From Paracoccaceae bacterium (GTDB taxonomy: Bacteria; Pseudomonadota; Alphaproteobacteria; Rhodobacterales; Rhodobacteraceae), in assembly GCA_024742705.1 (NCBI GenBank), contig JANSXZ010000005.1:124001-188000 (forward strand): 64,000 nt of DNA. The letters are read 5' to 3'. Made by a program: the position numbers and the translations under genes. Of the stretch, positions 17,937 through 32,357 are shown in pieces (position 1 is the stretch's first letter; each line of letters opens with the position of its first letter). Under the pieces are notes generated by a model. The model searched no databases. It worked only from the letters and a program-made list of their open reading frames with translations, and was not told where the DNA came from.

Positions 17937-19340
17937 ATGCTGAAATCATTCGGCTCTCCTTATGTCGTGGGCGTGACGGCACGGCTTTCGGTTCAGATCC
18001 TGTCGTTCGCGCAGATCATGATCGCATCGCGGTTTGTCGGGCTGACCGAATTCGGCACCTATGCCCTGGCATGGGCCATTGCCGTGATCATCAACACCTT
18101 CCTTTTCACCGGCTACTACCATGCGCTTTTGCGCACCACGGAATACGACCGCAACCGCGATACGATCTTCTGGATCATGGCGATGCAGGGCGTCGGCGGT
18201 GCGGCGGTCATGCTTGGGGTGGGCGTTCTGGCCGGTGGCGCGGTGGGTCAGACCTTTGTGATGCTGTCCGGGTTTCCGTTGCTGCGGGTTCTGACCTCGT
18301 GGAACGAGGCGAACCTGGTGCGCTCGAAACGCACCCGCAGCGCCAGTTCCTATGTCGTGCTGGGCGAGATCCTGGCCGCCACGACGATCCTGATCGGGCT
18401 GAATGCCGGGCTGGGCGTTGCGGCCCTTGTGCTGGGGCGCTACGCGGCCAGCATATCGGATCTGATCCTGACAACGCTTCTGGTGCGCCTGCGCCCTGGC
18501 CTGCGCTTTCACCGTGACGCGATGGTCGAAGGCTGGGCCACGGCATTGCCGCTGTGGGGCACCAACGCGATGAAGATGTTTTCGAACTATGGCGCCGATC
18601 TGATCCTCGGGGCGTTTCTGAACCCCGCCGCCGTCGGCACCTACCGCGGCGGCGCGCGCATGTCGCAGACGGTGGCCGACCTGATCATGCAGCCGGTCGA
18701 GCTGCTGAGCTGGTCGCGCTTCACGCGGCTGGAAAAACAGGGCGATCTGGACGGGCTGCGCACCGCCTGGACCGAGACCATGACGATGGGCGCGGCCTGT
18801 GCATGGCCGATTCTGATTTCCTTCGCGCTGCTTTCCGAGGAAATCGTGACGGTGGTGTTTGCCGAGATCTGGGGCCCGGTCGCGGCCATTGTCGTGATCA
18901 TGTGCGTGTCGCGGTCGATCCTGTTCCTGTCCGCCCTGCTGGAACCCACGATGATCTGCCGTGGCCAGGCACGGACCCAGTTCCGCGTGCGCACCGCCGG
19001 CGCGGTGGTTCTTCTGGTGTCGCTGCTGGCCTTTGGCCGGCTCAGCGGCGAAGCGGCGGCGATGGCCCATGTGGTGACATCCAGCGTGGTGGCGGCGCTG
19101 TCGCTGTGGTTCATGGGCCGCGAACTTGACCTGCGGGCGCGCGGACTGATCCGCGCGTTCCTGCCGGCGATCGTGCTGACAGCGGCCTGCGCCGGCCTGA
19201 TCGCCGCCACCGCGCCGCTGCGCGCGCAAATGGGCACCACGCCGGGCTTTGCGCTGACGGTGGGCTGTCTGTTCGTGTTCTGGGTCGGCGCGCTGGCCTT
19301 GGGGCTGAAACGCGGCATTATCGTGCTGCCGCGTTCGTGA
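17937..19340 (+). CDS. wzx: Lipopolysaccharide/exopolysaccharide flippase (Wzx/MATE-like)
   Basis: 467 residues from ATG 17937, the start that places TM1 near the N-terminus (MLKSFGSPYVVGVTARLSVQ); ATG 17856 or TTG 17826 would add 27 or 37 residues without a good ribosome site. About 12-14 hydrophobic segments. The typical Wzx front is visible (QIMIASRFVGLTEFGTYALAWA), as is the mid-chain GAFLNPAAVGTYRGGARMS. It should flip the lipid-linked repeat unit to the periplasm for the Wzy-like polymerase. It ends 7 nt from the convergent gghA stop. Confidence 0.85.
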   Translation: MLKSFGSPYVVGVTARLSVQILSFAQIMIASRFVGLTEFGTYALAWAIAVIINTFLFTGYYHALLRTTEYDRNRDTIFWIMAMQGVGGAAVMLGVGVLAGGAVGQTFVMLSGFPLLRVLTSWNEANLVRSKRTRSASSYVVLGEILAATTILIGLNAGLGVAALVLGRYAASISDLILTTLLVRLRPGLRFHRDAMVEGWATALPLWGTNAMKMFSNYGADLILGAFLNPAAVGTYRGGARMSQTVADLIMQPVELLSWSRFTRLEKQGDLDGLRTAWTETMTMGAACAWPILISFALLSEEIVTVVFAEIWGPVAAIVVIMCVSRSILFLSALLEPTMICRGQARTQFRVRTAGAVVLLVSLLAFGRLSGEAAAMAHVVTSSVVAALSLWFMGRELDLRARGLIRAFLPAIVLTAACAGLIAATAPLRAQMGTTPGFALTVGCLFVFWVGALALGLKRGIIVLPRS

Positions 19341-19347
19341 TGCCCGG

Positions 19348-21717
19348 TCAGACCTGCCGGGTATAGAGCACCGCCATCGAATCCTTCATGACAAGCGGGC
19401 CGCCCTGGTATTCGGATCCGATATTGGGCGTGCTCAGCGCCAGTTTCCAGCCGGTTCCGCCGATGCCCGGCACCGCCAGCGTCAGAGGATCGATATCGGC
19501 GGTGGCATTGCCTTCCATATGCGCCACCACATACACCTGTTCGCCGCCCGGTCCGGTGCGCTGGGCCGCAAACAGGGTGCGCCCGTCGATCGGACGCACA
19601 TAGTCGAAATGATCTCCGGCACCGTAGTTGCCGGTCAGCCAGGGCCGCGCGCGGCGGAATTCGCGCAGCCGCAGCGAAAACCCCACCTGATCGGCATCCA
19701 GCCCGCTGAGCGAATTGCCGACGTTGCAGTATTCGTGCATGTCGTCCATCCAAGCCCGCGCGATCTGTTTCAGCTTCTGCACATCGAAGGGCTGCGCGGC
19801 CAGCGCCGGATCGGTGGCGTTCAGCAGGCGCACGATGTCTTCCAGGTCGTAATCCGTGACCTCCACCAGAGCGGGCAGAAACTCCAGAAACCGCTCCAGT
19901 TCCACCCGCGTCTCGAAGCCGAAGGCCTTGAGCCGGCGAAAGTTCGAGGGTATGGAATAGCTGTATTCATCGACCTGCCATTTCAGGCTGATCGCCTCTT
20001 CGGCCACCACCTTCACGCCGTACCTGTCGTCCTGATTGCGGATAAAGCCCCACGACACCCGCGCCATCGCGTTCAGGAAATCCATCGGCACACCGGGCAG
20101 CGCGGCATAGGTCAGCATCGAAACCGCCGGGTTGTCATAGGCCTTGTCCAGAATGTCCATCTCGGTGCTGCCAAGGCGGGTGTTGATGTTCAGCTTGGGG
20201 TTCACCTGCGTGCCCCGACGCAGCGTGTCGTGGTTCGAGGTGCCGGAGATCCAGTTCGATCCGTTTTCGACCATCTCGCGGATGCGCCAGAACTTCGACA
20301 GCCAGAAAGTGTAGAGAAACGGCGTGTTGTGCGCGAAGGTCAGCGGCCCCCACTGGAACACATCGTCGTCGCGCTGGGTTTCGATCACGGACCGGTAGCT
20401 CGAACTCAGCTCCCAGTCGGCCTCGGGCCAGGGCCGGCCATCTTCGAAAATGAACCACGGGCGATAGCGCGTGCCCGCCACCTGCTGCACCGTATCGGCC
20501 ATCGATTGCAGGTATTCGTCGTCATGCACCAGCCTGTGCGCGGCGGAATCCCAGTATTTGAAATCCTGCGCCCCGTCCACGCGCACGCCGTCGGCGCCGA
20601 AATCCACCTTGCGGCGCTGCATTTCCAGCAGGATCGCGCGCACCGACGGGTTCTGATAATCAAGGTTCTGCCCGTACATGTTGGGCCCGGCAAAGAAATG
20701 CCCGTTCAGCGCGCGCAGGCCCTGGTTGTCGGCGTGTCCGAACACCACGTCCAGGATCAGGCGCTTCGGCCGATGCGGGAAACCATGCAACACCGCCGCC
20801 AGATCCACCAGTTCGTCGGGCCGGCCGGTTTCCAGAAGCACCGGGTTGACGGTGGCCATCCCCGAAATCACCACGTCGTAGCCCCAGTTGGTGGTATCCG
20901 GGCGCCGCAGCGTGACGTCGATGTGGTCGTCGCTGGCGGTTTCCTCCCAGAAATCCGGCCCGGTCTCATAGACCGTTGTGGGTTCGACCGGCAACAGCTG
21001 CACCGCGTCATACCCAAGAAACAGCTGGTCGGCCGGTTCCATTGGCAGATCGCGGTCCACCCGCTCGGCCAGGCGCTGATAGTGGCGCGTCAGGCTGGCC
21101 AGCGTGCCGCCCGCCGTGGCCGTGGGCACATGGATCTGCAGGATGTTGCTGACCGGCCCGAACTTGCTGGGCGTGTCGGATGTACCGGCGCGTTCGGCGA
21201 AATACCCGGCGTCGCCGCGTCCGGCCTGCATCGCTGCCACGTCGTACAATTCGGCGGGCGCCATCGCCCCGAAGGGCAGCGACGCGGCCAGCGGATCGAG
21301 AACCCTGTGCATCGCCCCGTCCGCATCGCGCCAGGCCAACGCATAAAAATCGCCCACCCTTTCGCGGGTGCCGGCCTGCATCCCGACAACCGCGCTGAAG
21401 CAATGCGCATCGAGCCGCACGACAGGCAGCAGCACGCGCTCGAAGGTTACCTCCTGATGCGATGTTGTCAGGTCGAGCGGCTGCAAGGGCGCCAGCACCT
21501 CCAGAAAGATATCGCCGTCCGGCACCCGGTGATCCAGCAATTCGGGCACCCAGAACCCGAAATGCGCGACCGTGCCGTCGAACTGCCCGCCAAGATGGCG
21601 GGCGATCTGCTGTTCGGCGGCAAAACTGGTTGCGGCGGTCATCTGCGCCGTCCGCGCCGCATCGCGGCGGGCTTCGGCTGCGGTCTGGTCGAAGGTGATG
21701 CGCTCTTGCAGAGCCAT
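19348..21717 (-). CDS. gghA: GH13-type glucosylglycerol hydrolase (GghA-like)
   Basis: 789 residues; ATG 21717 is preceded by AAGGGAG. An alpha-amylase-superfamily enzyme with all four catalytic regions: LILDVVFGHADN (I), DFGADGVRVDGAQDF with nucleophile D381 (II), PWFIFEDGRPWP with acid/base E425 (III) and SGTSNHDT with D497 (IV). Length, the long N-terminal region and segments such as GPNMYGQNLDYQNPSVRAILLEM recall GghA, which splits 2-O-glucosylglycerol into glucose and glycerol. The assignment is strengthened by ggpS/ggpP in the same operon. Alternative: another GH13 hydrolase of glycogen-derived glucosides. Last gene of the leftward operon, 20 nt after pgm. No signal peptide, so it is cytoplasmic. 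Confidence 0.68.
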   Translation of the reverse strand: MALQERITFDQTAAEARRDAARTAQMTAATSFAAEQQIARHLGGQFDGTVAHFGFWVPELLDHRVPDGDIFLEVLAPLQPLDLTTSHQEVTFERVLLPVVRLDAHCFSAVVGMQAGTRERVGDFYALAWRDADGAMHRVLDPLAASLPFGAMAPAELYDVAAMQAGRGDAGYFAERAGTSDTPSKFGPVSNILQIHVPTATAGGTLASLTRHYQRLAERVDRDLPMEPADQLFLGYDAVQLLPVEPTTVYETGPDFWEETASDDHIDVTLRRPDTTNWGYDVVISGMATVNPVLLETGRPDELVDLAAVLHGFPHRPKRLILDVVFGHADNQGLRALNGHFFAGPNMYGQNLDYQNPSVRAILLEMQRRKVDFGADGVRVDGAQDFKYWDSAAHRLVHDDEYLQSMADTVQQVAGTRYRPWFIFEDGRPWPEADWELSSSYRSVIETQRDDDVFQWGPLTFAHNTPFLYTFWLSKFWRIREMVENGSNWISGTSNHDTLRRGTQVNPKLNINTRLGSTEMDILDKAYDNPAVSMLTYAALPGVPMDFLNAMARVSWGFIRNQDDRYGVKVVAEEAISLKWQVDEYSYSIPSNFRRLKAFGFETRVELERFLEFLPALVEVTDYDLEDIVRLLNATDPALAAQPFDVQKLKQIARAWMDDMHEYCNVGNSLSGLDADQVGFSLRLREFRRARPWLTGNYGAGDHFDYVRPIDGRTLFAAQRTGPGGEQVYVVAHMEGNATADIDPLTLAVPGIGGTGWKLALSTPNIGSEYQGGPLVMKDSMAVLYTRQV

Positions 21718-21737
21718 GGTTTCTCCCTTTTTCTGGT

Positions 21738-25293
<3,556 letters not shown>

Positions 25294-25297
<4 letters not shown>

Positions 25298-27372
25298 TGC
25301 GGCGCCTCCAGCACGAAGGCCACGACCGATGCCGCCGCGATCAGGGTTGTCGCGGCTTCCACCGGACCGGCGGCCACAGTCGCGTCATGGGTATCGACCC
25401 ACCGTCGCCACACCCGGCCCTCCGGCACCGCAGGCATCACAAGGCGCTGCGCCTCACCGGCATTGAACACCAGGTAAAGCGCGTCCTCGCGGCTGGCATA
25501 TTCTGGGGTGGCGGCGGCGGTGCGGACTTCGGCGCAAAGCAGCCGCAGGTCGGGATCGTTCCATTGCGCCGCTGTCATGGCGCTGCCATCCGCGCTCCAC
25601 CAGAACAGATCGGCGAAACCGTCGTCCTCGCGTTCATGGGCGTGCAGGAACCGGGTCTGGCGCAGGATGGGATGCGCGGCGCGAAACCCGATCAGCGCGC
25701 GGGTGAACCGGTGCATCGCCCCGTCGCGGCCCGACCAGTCGATCCAGCCGGTCGGGTTGTCCTGGGCATAAGCGTTGTTGTTGCCCTGCTGGCTGTTGCC
25801 CATCTCGTCGCCGGCCAGCAGCATCGGCGTGCCCTGCGACAACATCAGCGTCGCCATCAGGTTGCGGCACCTTCGCGCGCGCGCCGAAAGGATCGCGCGA
25901 TCCTCGGTCGGCCCTTCGACACCCATATTGTCCGAGTGGTTCTCGGCGTGGCCATCGCGGTTGTCTTCGCCATTGGCCGCGTTGTGGCGTGTCGCATACG
26001 ACACCACATCGGCCAGGGTGAACCCGTCGTGCGCGGTGAGCATGTTGACCGAAGTGGTGGCCCGGCGGCCGCTGTGATCAAATTCATGCGCCGAACCGGT
26101 GATGCGGTTGGCCAGCGCCGGCGCCATGCCCGCGTCGCCCCGCCAGAAACGCCGCACATCGTCGCGAAACCGGTCGTTCCATTCATGGAACGGCGCGGGG
26201 AACGCGCCCAGCTGATAGCCGCCCGGCCCGATGTCCCAGGGTTCGGCGATCAGCCTGGTGCCGGCCAGAACCGGATCCTGGCGGATCGCCTGAAAGAACG
26301 GCGCATCGGGATCGAAGCCCTGCGCCAGACGCCCCAGCGTGGTGCACAGATCAAAGCGGAAACCGTCCACGCCCATTTCGGTAACCCAGTACCGCAGGCT
26401 GTCCAGGATCATCCGCAGCACCATCGGATGATCGGCGGCCAGCGTGTTGCCGGTGCCGGTGTCGTTGACGTAGGCCCGCGCATCCGCGGCTTCCAGGCGG
26501 TAGTAGCTGGCGTTGTCGAGGCCCCGAAAGCTGAGCGTGGGGCCAGAGGCATCGCCTTCGCCGGTGTGGTTGTAGACCACGTCGAGGATCAGTTCGATGC
26601 CCGCCAGGTGCAGCCTGCGCGCCATGCTGCGGAATTCGTCGATATCGTCCGTGGCAAGGTATCGCGGTTCGGGGGCGAAAAAGCCGATGGTCTGATAGCC
26701 CCAGTAATTGACCAGCCCCTTTTCGATCAGGAACCGGTCGTTGATGAAAGCCTGCACCGGCAAAAGCTCAAGTGAGGTGATGCCCAGATCGCGGTAGTGC
26801 GCCAGCATCGCGTCGCTGGCCAGCGCGGCAAAACGGCCGGCGGACGCGGCTTCGGGGTGCTGGCGCGTGAGGCCGCCGGGATGGGCTTCGTAGATCACCA
26901 TGTCCGACCGGGGCACAGAAGGGCGTGGGCCCAGATCGGCCCGGTTCGGCGCCGTCACAACGCAGCGCGGCATGAAATCGGCGCTGTCGCGCCCGCAGGC
27001 CCGGTCGGGACATGCCGGATCGCCGCCGATCAGCGCGCCATGCCAGCGCGGGTGCCCGGTGATGCGCCGGGCATAGGGATCCAGAAGCAGTTTGGCAGGA
27101 TTGAACCGGTGCCCCTCGGCCGGGCAGAAGGAGCCGTGCACGCGCAGGCCATAAAGCTGGCCCTCGGCCAGCCCCGGTACGAACCCGTACCATATGTCGC
27201 CGTCGCGCTCCGGCAGGTCAAGGCGCTGTACCTCTTGCGTGCCGTCGTCGGAAAACAGGCACAGCTGGATCCTGTCGGCATGGGCCGAGAAGACGGCAAA
27301 GTTCACACCGTCCCCCGCGAGGGTCGCGCCCATCGGGTGGGGCCGGCCTTCGGTCATTGTCCAGACTGGCAT
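25294..27372 (-). CDS. glgX: Glycogen debranching enzyme GlgX (isoamylase-type)
   Basis: 692 residues from ATG 27372, which overlaps the glgA stop (TGATG) with AGGA just upstream; ATG 27357 is a near alternative. Hydrolyses alpha-1,6 branches of phosphorylase-limit glycogen. N-terminal CBM48 (GATLAGDGVNFAVFSAHAD), then the GH13 barrel: LILDVVYNHTGEGD, GVDGFRFDLCTTLGR (nucleophile Asp), RLIAEPWDIGPGGYQ (acid/base Glu), MLTAHDGFTLADVVSY, and the typical HAENHSDNMGVEG. Middle gene of the glycogen operon. Confidence 0.95.
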
Positions 27373-28778
27373 CAGTTCCTGACCAACCCCTGATAGAGCC
27401 GCGCATACTCGGCCGCGGCAACCGCCCATCCGACCAGCTGGCGCATGGCGTTGCGCTGCATCCGGCGCCATTGATCGGGCGCCTGCCAGACCTGCATCAT
27501 CCGCGACAGCGCCACCGCCAGCGCTTCGGCCGTGACCGGCGCAAACTGAAATCCGGTCGCCACGCCCATCGCCTGCGCCGCCGGGTTGGCATCGATCACC
27601 GTATCGGCCAGGCCGCCGGTGCGCGCGACCACAGGCAGGGTGCCGTGGGCCAGCCCGTACAATTGCGTCAGCCCGCAGGGTTCGAAGCGCGACGGCACCA
27701 GGATCGCGTCGCCGCCGGCCATCATCAGATGCGACAGCGCCTCGTCATAGCCGATGCGCACCGCCGCGCCGGGATGCGCCGCAAGATCGCCGAAACGCTT
27801 TTCGAGATCGGCGTCGCCGCTGCCCAGAACGGCCAGCTGGGCACCTTGCCCAAGCAGCGCGGGCGCCACCGCAAGCAACAGGTCCAGCCCCTTTTGCGCG
27901 CTCATCCGTGACACCACGACACAAAGCGGGCCGTCGCCATCGGGCAGGCCCAGTTGCGCGCGCAGCGCCGCCTTGTGGCGGCGTTTGCCCTGCGGTGTCT
28001 TGTAGGGTGCGCCCCAGACGCCCGTGTCGATGCCGTTGAGAACCCCGCTCAGATGCGCCTGGCGGTGGCGCAGCACCCCGTCAAGCCCCATGCCGAATTC
28101 CGGTGTCATCAGTTCGGCGGCATAGGTCGGGCTGACGGTGGTGATGGCATCGGACAACGCAAGGCCGGCCTTCAACGCGCTGATCTGGCCGAAGTATTCG
28201 TATCCTTCGGGGGTAAAGCCGCTTTCAGGCAGACCCAGTTCGCCGCGCGACGCCGCCGGCGCCAGCCCCTGAAAGGCGATGTTGTGCACCGTCATCAGGG
28301 TGCCGACACGCCCGGCAATGCCGGCTTCGGCCAGATACACAGGCACCAGACCCGCCTGCCAGTCGTGCAGATGCAAGACTTGCGGCACCCAGCCTTCGAT
28401 GCCGGTGGCGGCAATGCGCACCGCGGCCAGCGACAGCGCCGCAAACCGCCGGGGATTGTCGGGCCAGTCGCGGCCGTCGGCATCCAGATATGGCGATCCG
28501 GCACGATCGAACAGATGCGGCGCATCAAGCACATAAAGCGCCCGCGCGCCCAGTGCGGCGTGCAGCACCCGCGCCGGCCCGCCCATCAGGTCGGGCCAGT
28601 GCAGCACCGCCGGCGCCGTGCCGCAGGCCGCCATGACCGCGCGATAGCCCGGAAGCAGCGTCCGCAGATCGGCACCCAGCGGCGCCAGCGCATCGGGCAA
28701 AGCGCCGGCCACATCGGCCAGACCGCCGGTCTTGACCAGGGGCACGCATTCCGATGTCACCGACAGCACCTGCGTCAT
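27372..28778 (-). CDS. glgA: Glycogen synthase (ADP-glucose) GlgA
   Basis: 468 residues. GT5 enzyme elongating alpha-1,4-glucan from ADP-glucose. The donor motif [16 protein letters not shown] is at residues 16-31, TVHNIAFQG sits mid-chain, and the second donor segment is [22 protein letters not shown]. The start ATG overlaps the glgC stop by 4 nt (ATGA), so GlgC and GlgA are made together. ADP-glucose is shared between GlgA and the GgpS encoded upstream, so the two compete for one donor. Confidence 0.96.
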   Translation of the reverse strand: MTQVLSVTSECVPLVKTGGLADVAGALPDALAPLGADLRTLLPGYRAVMAACGTAPAVLHWPDLMGGPARVLHAALGARALYVLDAPHLFDRAGSPYLDADGRDWPDNPRRFAALSLAAVRIAATGIEGWVPQVLHLHDWQAGLVPVYLAEAGIAGRVGTLMTVHNIAFQGLAPAASRGELGLPESGFTPEGYEYFGQISALKAGLALSDAITTVSPTYAAELMTPEFGMGLDGVLRHRQAHLSGVLNGIDTGVWGAPYKTPQGKRRHKAALRAQLGLPDGDGPLCVVVSRMSAQKGLDLLLAVAPALLGQGAQLAVLGSGDADLEKRFGDLAAHPGAAVRIGYDEALSHLMMAGGDAILVPSRFEPCGLTQLYGLAHGTLPVVARTGGLADTVIDANPAAQAMGVATGFQFAPVTAEALAVALSRMMQVWQAPDQWRRMQRNAMRQLVGWAVAAAEYARLYQGLVRN

Positions 28779-30037
28779 TGCGCGGCGGCCCTCGCATCCA
28801 GCATCGGCTGGGTAATCAGCGTCACGCCGCCCGATGTCACCCGGAACCAGCGCGCGTCCTCATCGGGATCCTCGCCCACCACCAGGCCTTCGGGGATCTG
28901 CACGCCCCGGTCGATCACCACATTGCGCAGCTGCGCCGAACGCGCCACCGTCGCATAGGGCAGCACCACCGCCCCATCCAGCGATGCATAGCTGTTGGTG
29001 TGCACCTGGGTGAACAGCAGCGATCGCCGCACCTCGGTGCCCGAGATGATGCAACCCCCGGCAACCAGCGAACTGGTGGCGTTGCCGCGGCGGTTTTCCT
29101 CGTCGTGGATGAACTTGGCCGGCGGCACGCTTTCGGAATAGGTCCAGATCGGCCACTGCCGGTCCCAAAGGTCAAGCTCGGGGTTGAAGTCGGTCAGGTC
29201 GATATTGGCCTTCCAGAAGGCATCCACCGTGCCCACATCCCGCCAATAGGCCGGGGCATCCGGGGTGTGACGCACGCAGGAGGTTTCAAAACGATGCGCC
29301 ATCGCCTTGCCGTGCCGAACGATGTGCGGAATGATATCGCCGCCGAAATCGCGGTTCGATCCGGGCGTCTCGGCATCCTTGCGCAGTATGTCGCGCAGAA
29401 ACGCCCATTTGAAGACGTAGATGCCCATTGACGCCAGGCTGACCTCGGAGTTGTCGGGGGTGCCGGGCGGATCGTCGGGCTTTTCCAGAAAATGGGTGAT
29501 GCGGTCGCTGTCGTCCACGTCCATCACGCCAAAGGCCGACGCCTCGGCGCGCGGCACCGTCAGGCAACCGACGGTCACATCGGCATCCGTCGCGACATGC
29601 TGTTGCAGCATGAATTCGTAATCCATCTTGTAAATATGATCACCCGCGAGAATCACGATATAGTCCACACCGTAGCTGTCGACGATGTCGATATTTTGAA
29701 ACACCGCATCGGCCGTGCCTTCATACCACTTGTCATCGACGCGCTGGCTGGCCGGCAGAATATCCAGATATTCATTGCGTTCGGCGCGGAAAAACGACCA
29801 GCCGCGCTGACAATGCCGGATCAGGCTGTGCGCCTTGTACTGGGTGGCGACCGCGATCTTGCGGATCCCGGTGTTCAGCGCGTTCGACAGGGCGAAATCT
29901 ATGATCCGGGTCTTGCCCCCGAAATACACCGCCGGCTTGGCGCGGATGTCCGTCAGTTCACGCAGCCGGCTGCCCCGGCCGCCGGCCAGAACGAAGGCCA
30001 TCGACCGGCTTGCCAGACGTGTGGTTGAAAGGCTCAT
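28775..30037 (-). CDS. glgC: Glucose-1-phosphate adenylyltransferase (ADP-glucose pyrophosphorylase)
   Basis: 420 residues from ATG 30037, preceded by GGAGGGGGA. Makes ADP-glucose from glucose-1-phosphate and ATP, the committed step of glycogen synthesis and here also of glucosylglycerol synthesis. Nucleotidyl-transferase front [16 protein letters not shown], regulatory [20 protein letters not shown], sugar-1-P site region GTADAVFQN, and a C-terminal left-handed beta-helix ([17 protein letters not shown]). Allosteric control by glycolytic intermediates is known for the family; the effector is not readable here. Confidence 0.96.
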   Translation of the reverse strand: MSLSTTRLASRSMAFVLAGGRGSRLRELTDIRAKPAVYFGGKTRIIDFALSNALNTGIRKIAVATQYKAHSLIRHCQRGWSFFRAERNEYLDILPASQRVDDKWYEGTADAVFQNIDIVDSYGVDYIVILAGDHIYKMDYEFMLQQHVATDADVTVGCLTVPRAEASAFGVMDVDDSDRITHFLEKPDDPPGTPDNSEVSLASMGIYVFKWAFLRDILRKDAETPGSNRDFGGDIIPHIVRHGKAMAHRFETSCVRHTPDAPAYWRDVGTVDAFWKANIDLTDFNPELDLWDRQWPIWTYSESVPPAKFIHDEENRRGNATSSLVAGGCIISGTEVRRSLLFTQVHTNSYASLDGAVVLPYATVARSAQLRNVVIDRGVQIPEGLVVGEDPDEDARWFRVTSGGVTLITQPMLDARAAAQ

Positions 30038-30109
30038 TTCTCCCCCTCCGGGCAAAATGCCCCTGTTGTTGCGGCACCAGATGCGCTGCTGCCAGCAATC
30101 TGTCTCACA

Positions 30110-32302
30110 TCATTCGCCGATAAGAAACACCGCAGACAGGGGCGGCAGGTAAACCGGCGCGCTGGCGGGTTGGCCATGGCGCGGTTCGGCCACCGCCAGA
30201 ACGGCGCCCATGTTGCCACGCCCGCCGCCACCATAGACTTCGGCATCGCTGTTGAAGATCTCGCGCCAGACGCCGGTTTCGGGCAATCCGATCCGATAGG
30301 CCTCGCGGGCAACCGGGGTGAAATTGCACACGACGGCCACGCTGGGCCGGTCCGGCGCACGCCGCAACCACGCCAGCACCGAATGCTCGGCGTCGTTCGC
30401 TTCGATCCAGCGGAAGCCCTCGGGATCGCAATCGAGTTCATGCAGCGCCGGCGTCGCGCGGTAAAGATGGTTGAGATCGCGCACCAGCCGGGCCACCCCG
30501 GCGTGTGCTGCATCGCCCGCCTCGTGCCAGTTCAGCGCGGTGTCGTGGTTCCATTCTGACGACTGCGCGAATTCCTGCCCCATGAACAGCAGCTTCTTGC
30601 CCGGATGCGCCCACATGAAGCTGTAGTAGGCGCGCAGGTTGGCGAATTTCGCCGCCCTTTCGCCGGGCATCCGATCGAGCATCGTGCCCTTGCCGTGCAC
30701 CACCTCGTCATGGCTGATCGGCAGGATGAAGTTCTCGGAATAGGCATAGTGCATTCCGAAGGTCATCTTGTCGTGATGGTGGCGGCGGTTGATCGGGTCT
30801 TCCTGCATGTACCGCAGGGTGTCGTTCATCCAGCCCATGTTCCATTTGTAGCCAAAGCCCAGCCCGCCTTCATCCACCGGGCGCGACACCTTCGGAAACG
30901 ACGTGCTTTCCTCGGCCACCGTCATGATGCCGGGATGCGCGCCATAGGTTTCGGTGTTCATGCGGCGCAGCATGTCGATCGCCTCATAGTTCTCGCGGCC
31001 GCCATCCTTGTTGGGCACCCATGCATCCGAAGCGCGGCTGTAATCGCGGTAGAGCATCGAGGCCACCGCATCCACCCGCAGGCCGTCGATATGGTATTCT
31101 TCCAGCCAGTAGGCGGCATTCGACGTCAGGAAATTCGCCACTTCGCTGCGGCCATAATTGTAGATCAGGGTGTTCCAGTCCTGGTGGAAGCCTTCGCGCG
31201 GGTCGGCGTGTTCGTAGAGCGCGGTGCCGTCGAACTGGCCCAGGCCATGCGCATCTGTCGGGAAATGGCCCGGCACCCAATCCAGCAGCACCCCCAGCCC
31301 GGCCAGATGCGCAGCATTGACCAGGTCGCGGAATTCATGCGGCGGGCCGTGCCGCACCGTCGGCGCGAACAGCCCGACAGGCTGATAACCCCACGAGCCG
31401 TCAAACGGATACTCCGAGATCGGCAAAAGCTCGATATGGGTGAAACCCATGTCGCGGACGTAATCCACCAATTCGCGCGCCGCCTCGACATAGGACATGC
31501 GGCGGTTGTCGGCCATGCGCTTCCACGACCCCAGGTGCACCTCGTAGATCGAAATCGGTGCATCGCGCCGGTTGGCCCCAGCGCGGGACGCCATCCATGC
31601 ATCATCCGACCAGCCATAGCCACGGATATCGCGCACCACCGATGCGTTTTCCGGCGGGTGCTGTGCGCCAAAGCCGACCGGATCGGATTTCAACGGCAGC
31701 AATCCACCATCGGCGGCAAGGATTTCGTATTTGTAGACAGTGCCTTCGCCCAGACCGGGCAGGAAAATCTCCCATACGCCGGTCGCACCGCGCCGCCGCA
31801 TCCCGTGGCGCCGTCCGTCCCAGCCATTGAACGGCCCCACCACCGAAACCCGCCGCGCGTTGGGCGCCCAGACCGCGAATTTCGTGCCTGCCACGCCCTC
31901 GTGGGTCGTCACATGGGCGCCCAGCACCCGCCAGAGGTGGCGATGCCGGCCCTCGCCCAGAAGATGCTCGTCGAGTTCGCCCATCAAGGGCCCGAAGCGG
32001 TACGGATCGTCAAAGCGCCACGTGCGGCCGGTGTCATCGGCGCCCTCCAGATCGTAGGGCCCTTCGCCCGGCACCGGGCCGCGAAACAGCCCGTCGCCCA
32101 GCGGTGTGAGCGGATGGCGCCGCGCGCCCTGACAGGCGGTCATGCGCGCCGCGCCGGGATCGAAAGCGGTGACCTGGAGCAAACCGTCCACCATATGCGG
32201 TCCCAGAACCGCGAAGGGGTCGCTGCATTTGCCGGTCGCGATGCGGTTCAGGTCGTCAGACCCGGTCAGGTTTGCGCGCATGTGGGATGCGTCGTCAGGC
32301 AT
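30110..32302 (-). CDS. glgB: 1,4-alpha-glucan branching enzyme GlgB
   Basis: 730 residues; ATG 32302 is preceded by GGGAGG 5 nt away. Creates alpha-1,6 branches. An N-terminal extra beta domain and CBM48 ([26 protein letters not shown]) come before the GH13 barrel: [32 protein letters not shown] (nucleophile Asp), [14 protein letters not shown] (acid/base Glu), [15 protein letters not shown], and a C-terminal beta-sandwich. The full E. coli-like length indicates the N1-N2 two-domain form. Between glgP and glgC in the operon (55- and 72-nt gaps). Confidence 0.96.
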   Translation of the reverse strand: MPDDASHMRANLTGSDDLNRIATGKCSDPFAVLGPHMVDGLLQVTAFDPGAARMTACQGARRHPLTPLGDGLFRGPVPGEGPYDLEGADDTGRTWRFDDPYRFGPLMGELDEHLLGEGRHRHLWRVLGAHVTTHEGVAGTKFAVWAPNARRVSVVGPFNGWDGRRHGMRRRGATGVWEIFLPGLGEGTVYKYEILAADGGLLPLKSDPVGFGAQHPPENASVVRDIRGYGWSDDAWMASRAGANRRDAPISIYEVHLGSWKRMADNRRMSYVEAARELVDYVRDMGFTHIELLPISEYPFDGSWGYQPVGLFAPTVRHGPPHEFRDLVNAAHLAGLGVLLDWVPGHFPTDAHGLGQFDGTALYEHADPREGFHQDWNTLIYNYGRSEVANFLTSNAAYWLEEYHIDGLRVDAVASMLYRDYSRASDAWVPNKDGGRENYEAIDMLRRMNTETYGAHPGIMTVAEESTSFPKVSRPVDEGGLGFGYKWNMGWMNDTLRYMQEDPINRRHHHDKMTFGMHYAYSENFILPISHDEVVHGKGTMLDRMPGERAAKFANLRAYYSFMWAHPGKKLLFMGQEFAQSSEWNHDTALNWHEAGDAAHAGVARLVRDLNHLYRATPALHELDCDPEGFRWIEANDAEHSVLAWLRRAPDRPSVAVVCNFTPVAREAYRIGLPETGVWREIFNSDAEVYGGGGRGNMGAVLAVAEPRHGQPASAPVYLPPLSAVFLIGE

Positions 32303-32357
32303 GGTGCCTCCCTGCTGTGTATCGGACCGGCGCAACCGCCCGCCGGCCGCTGATGTC

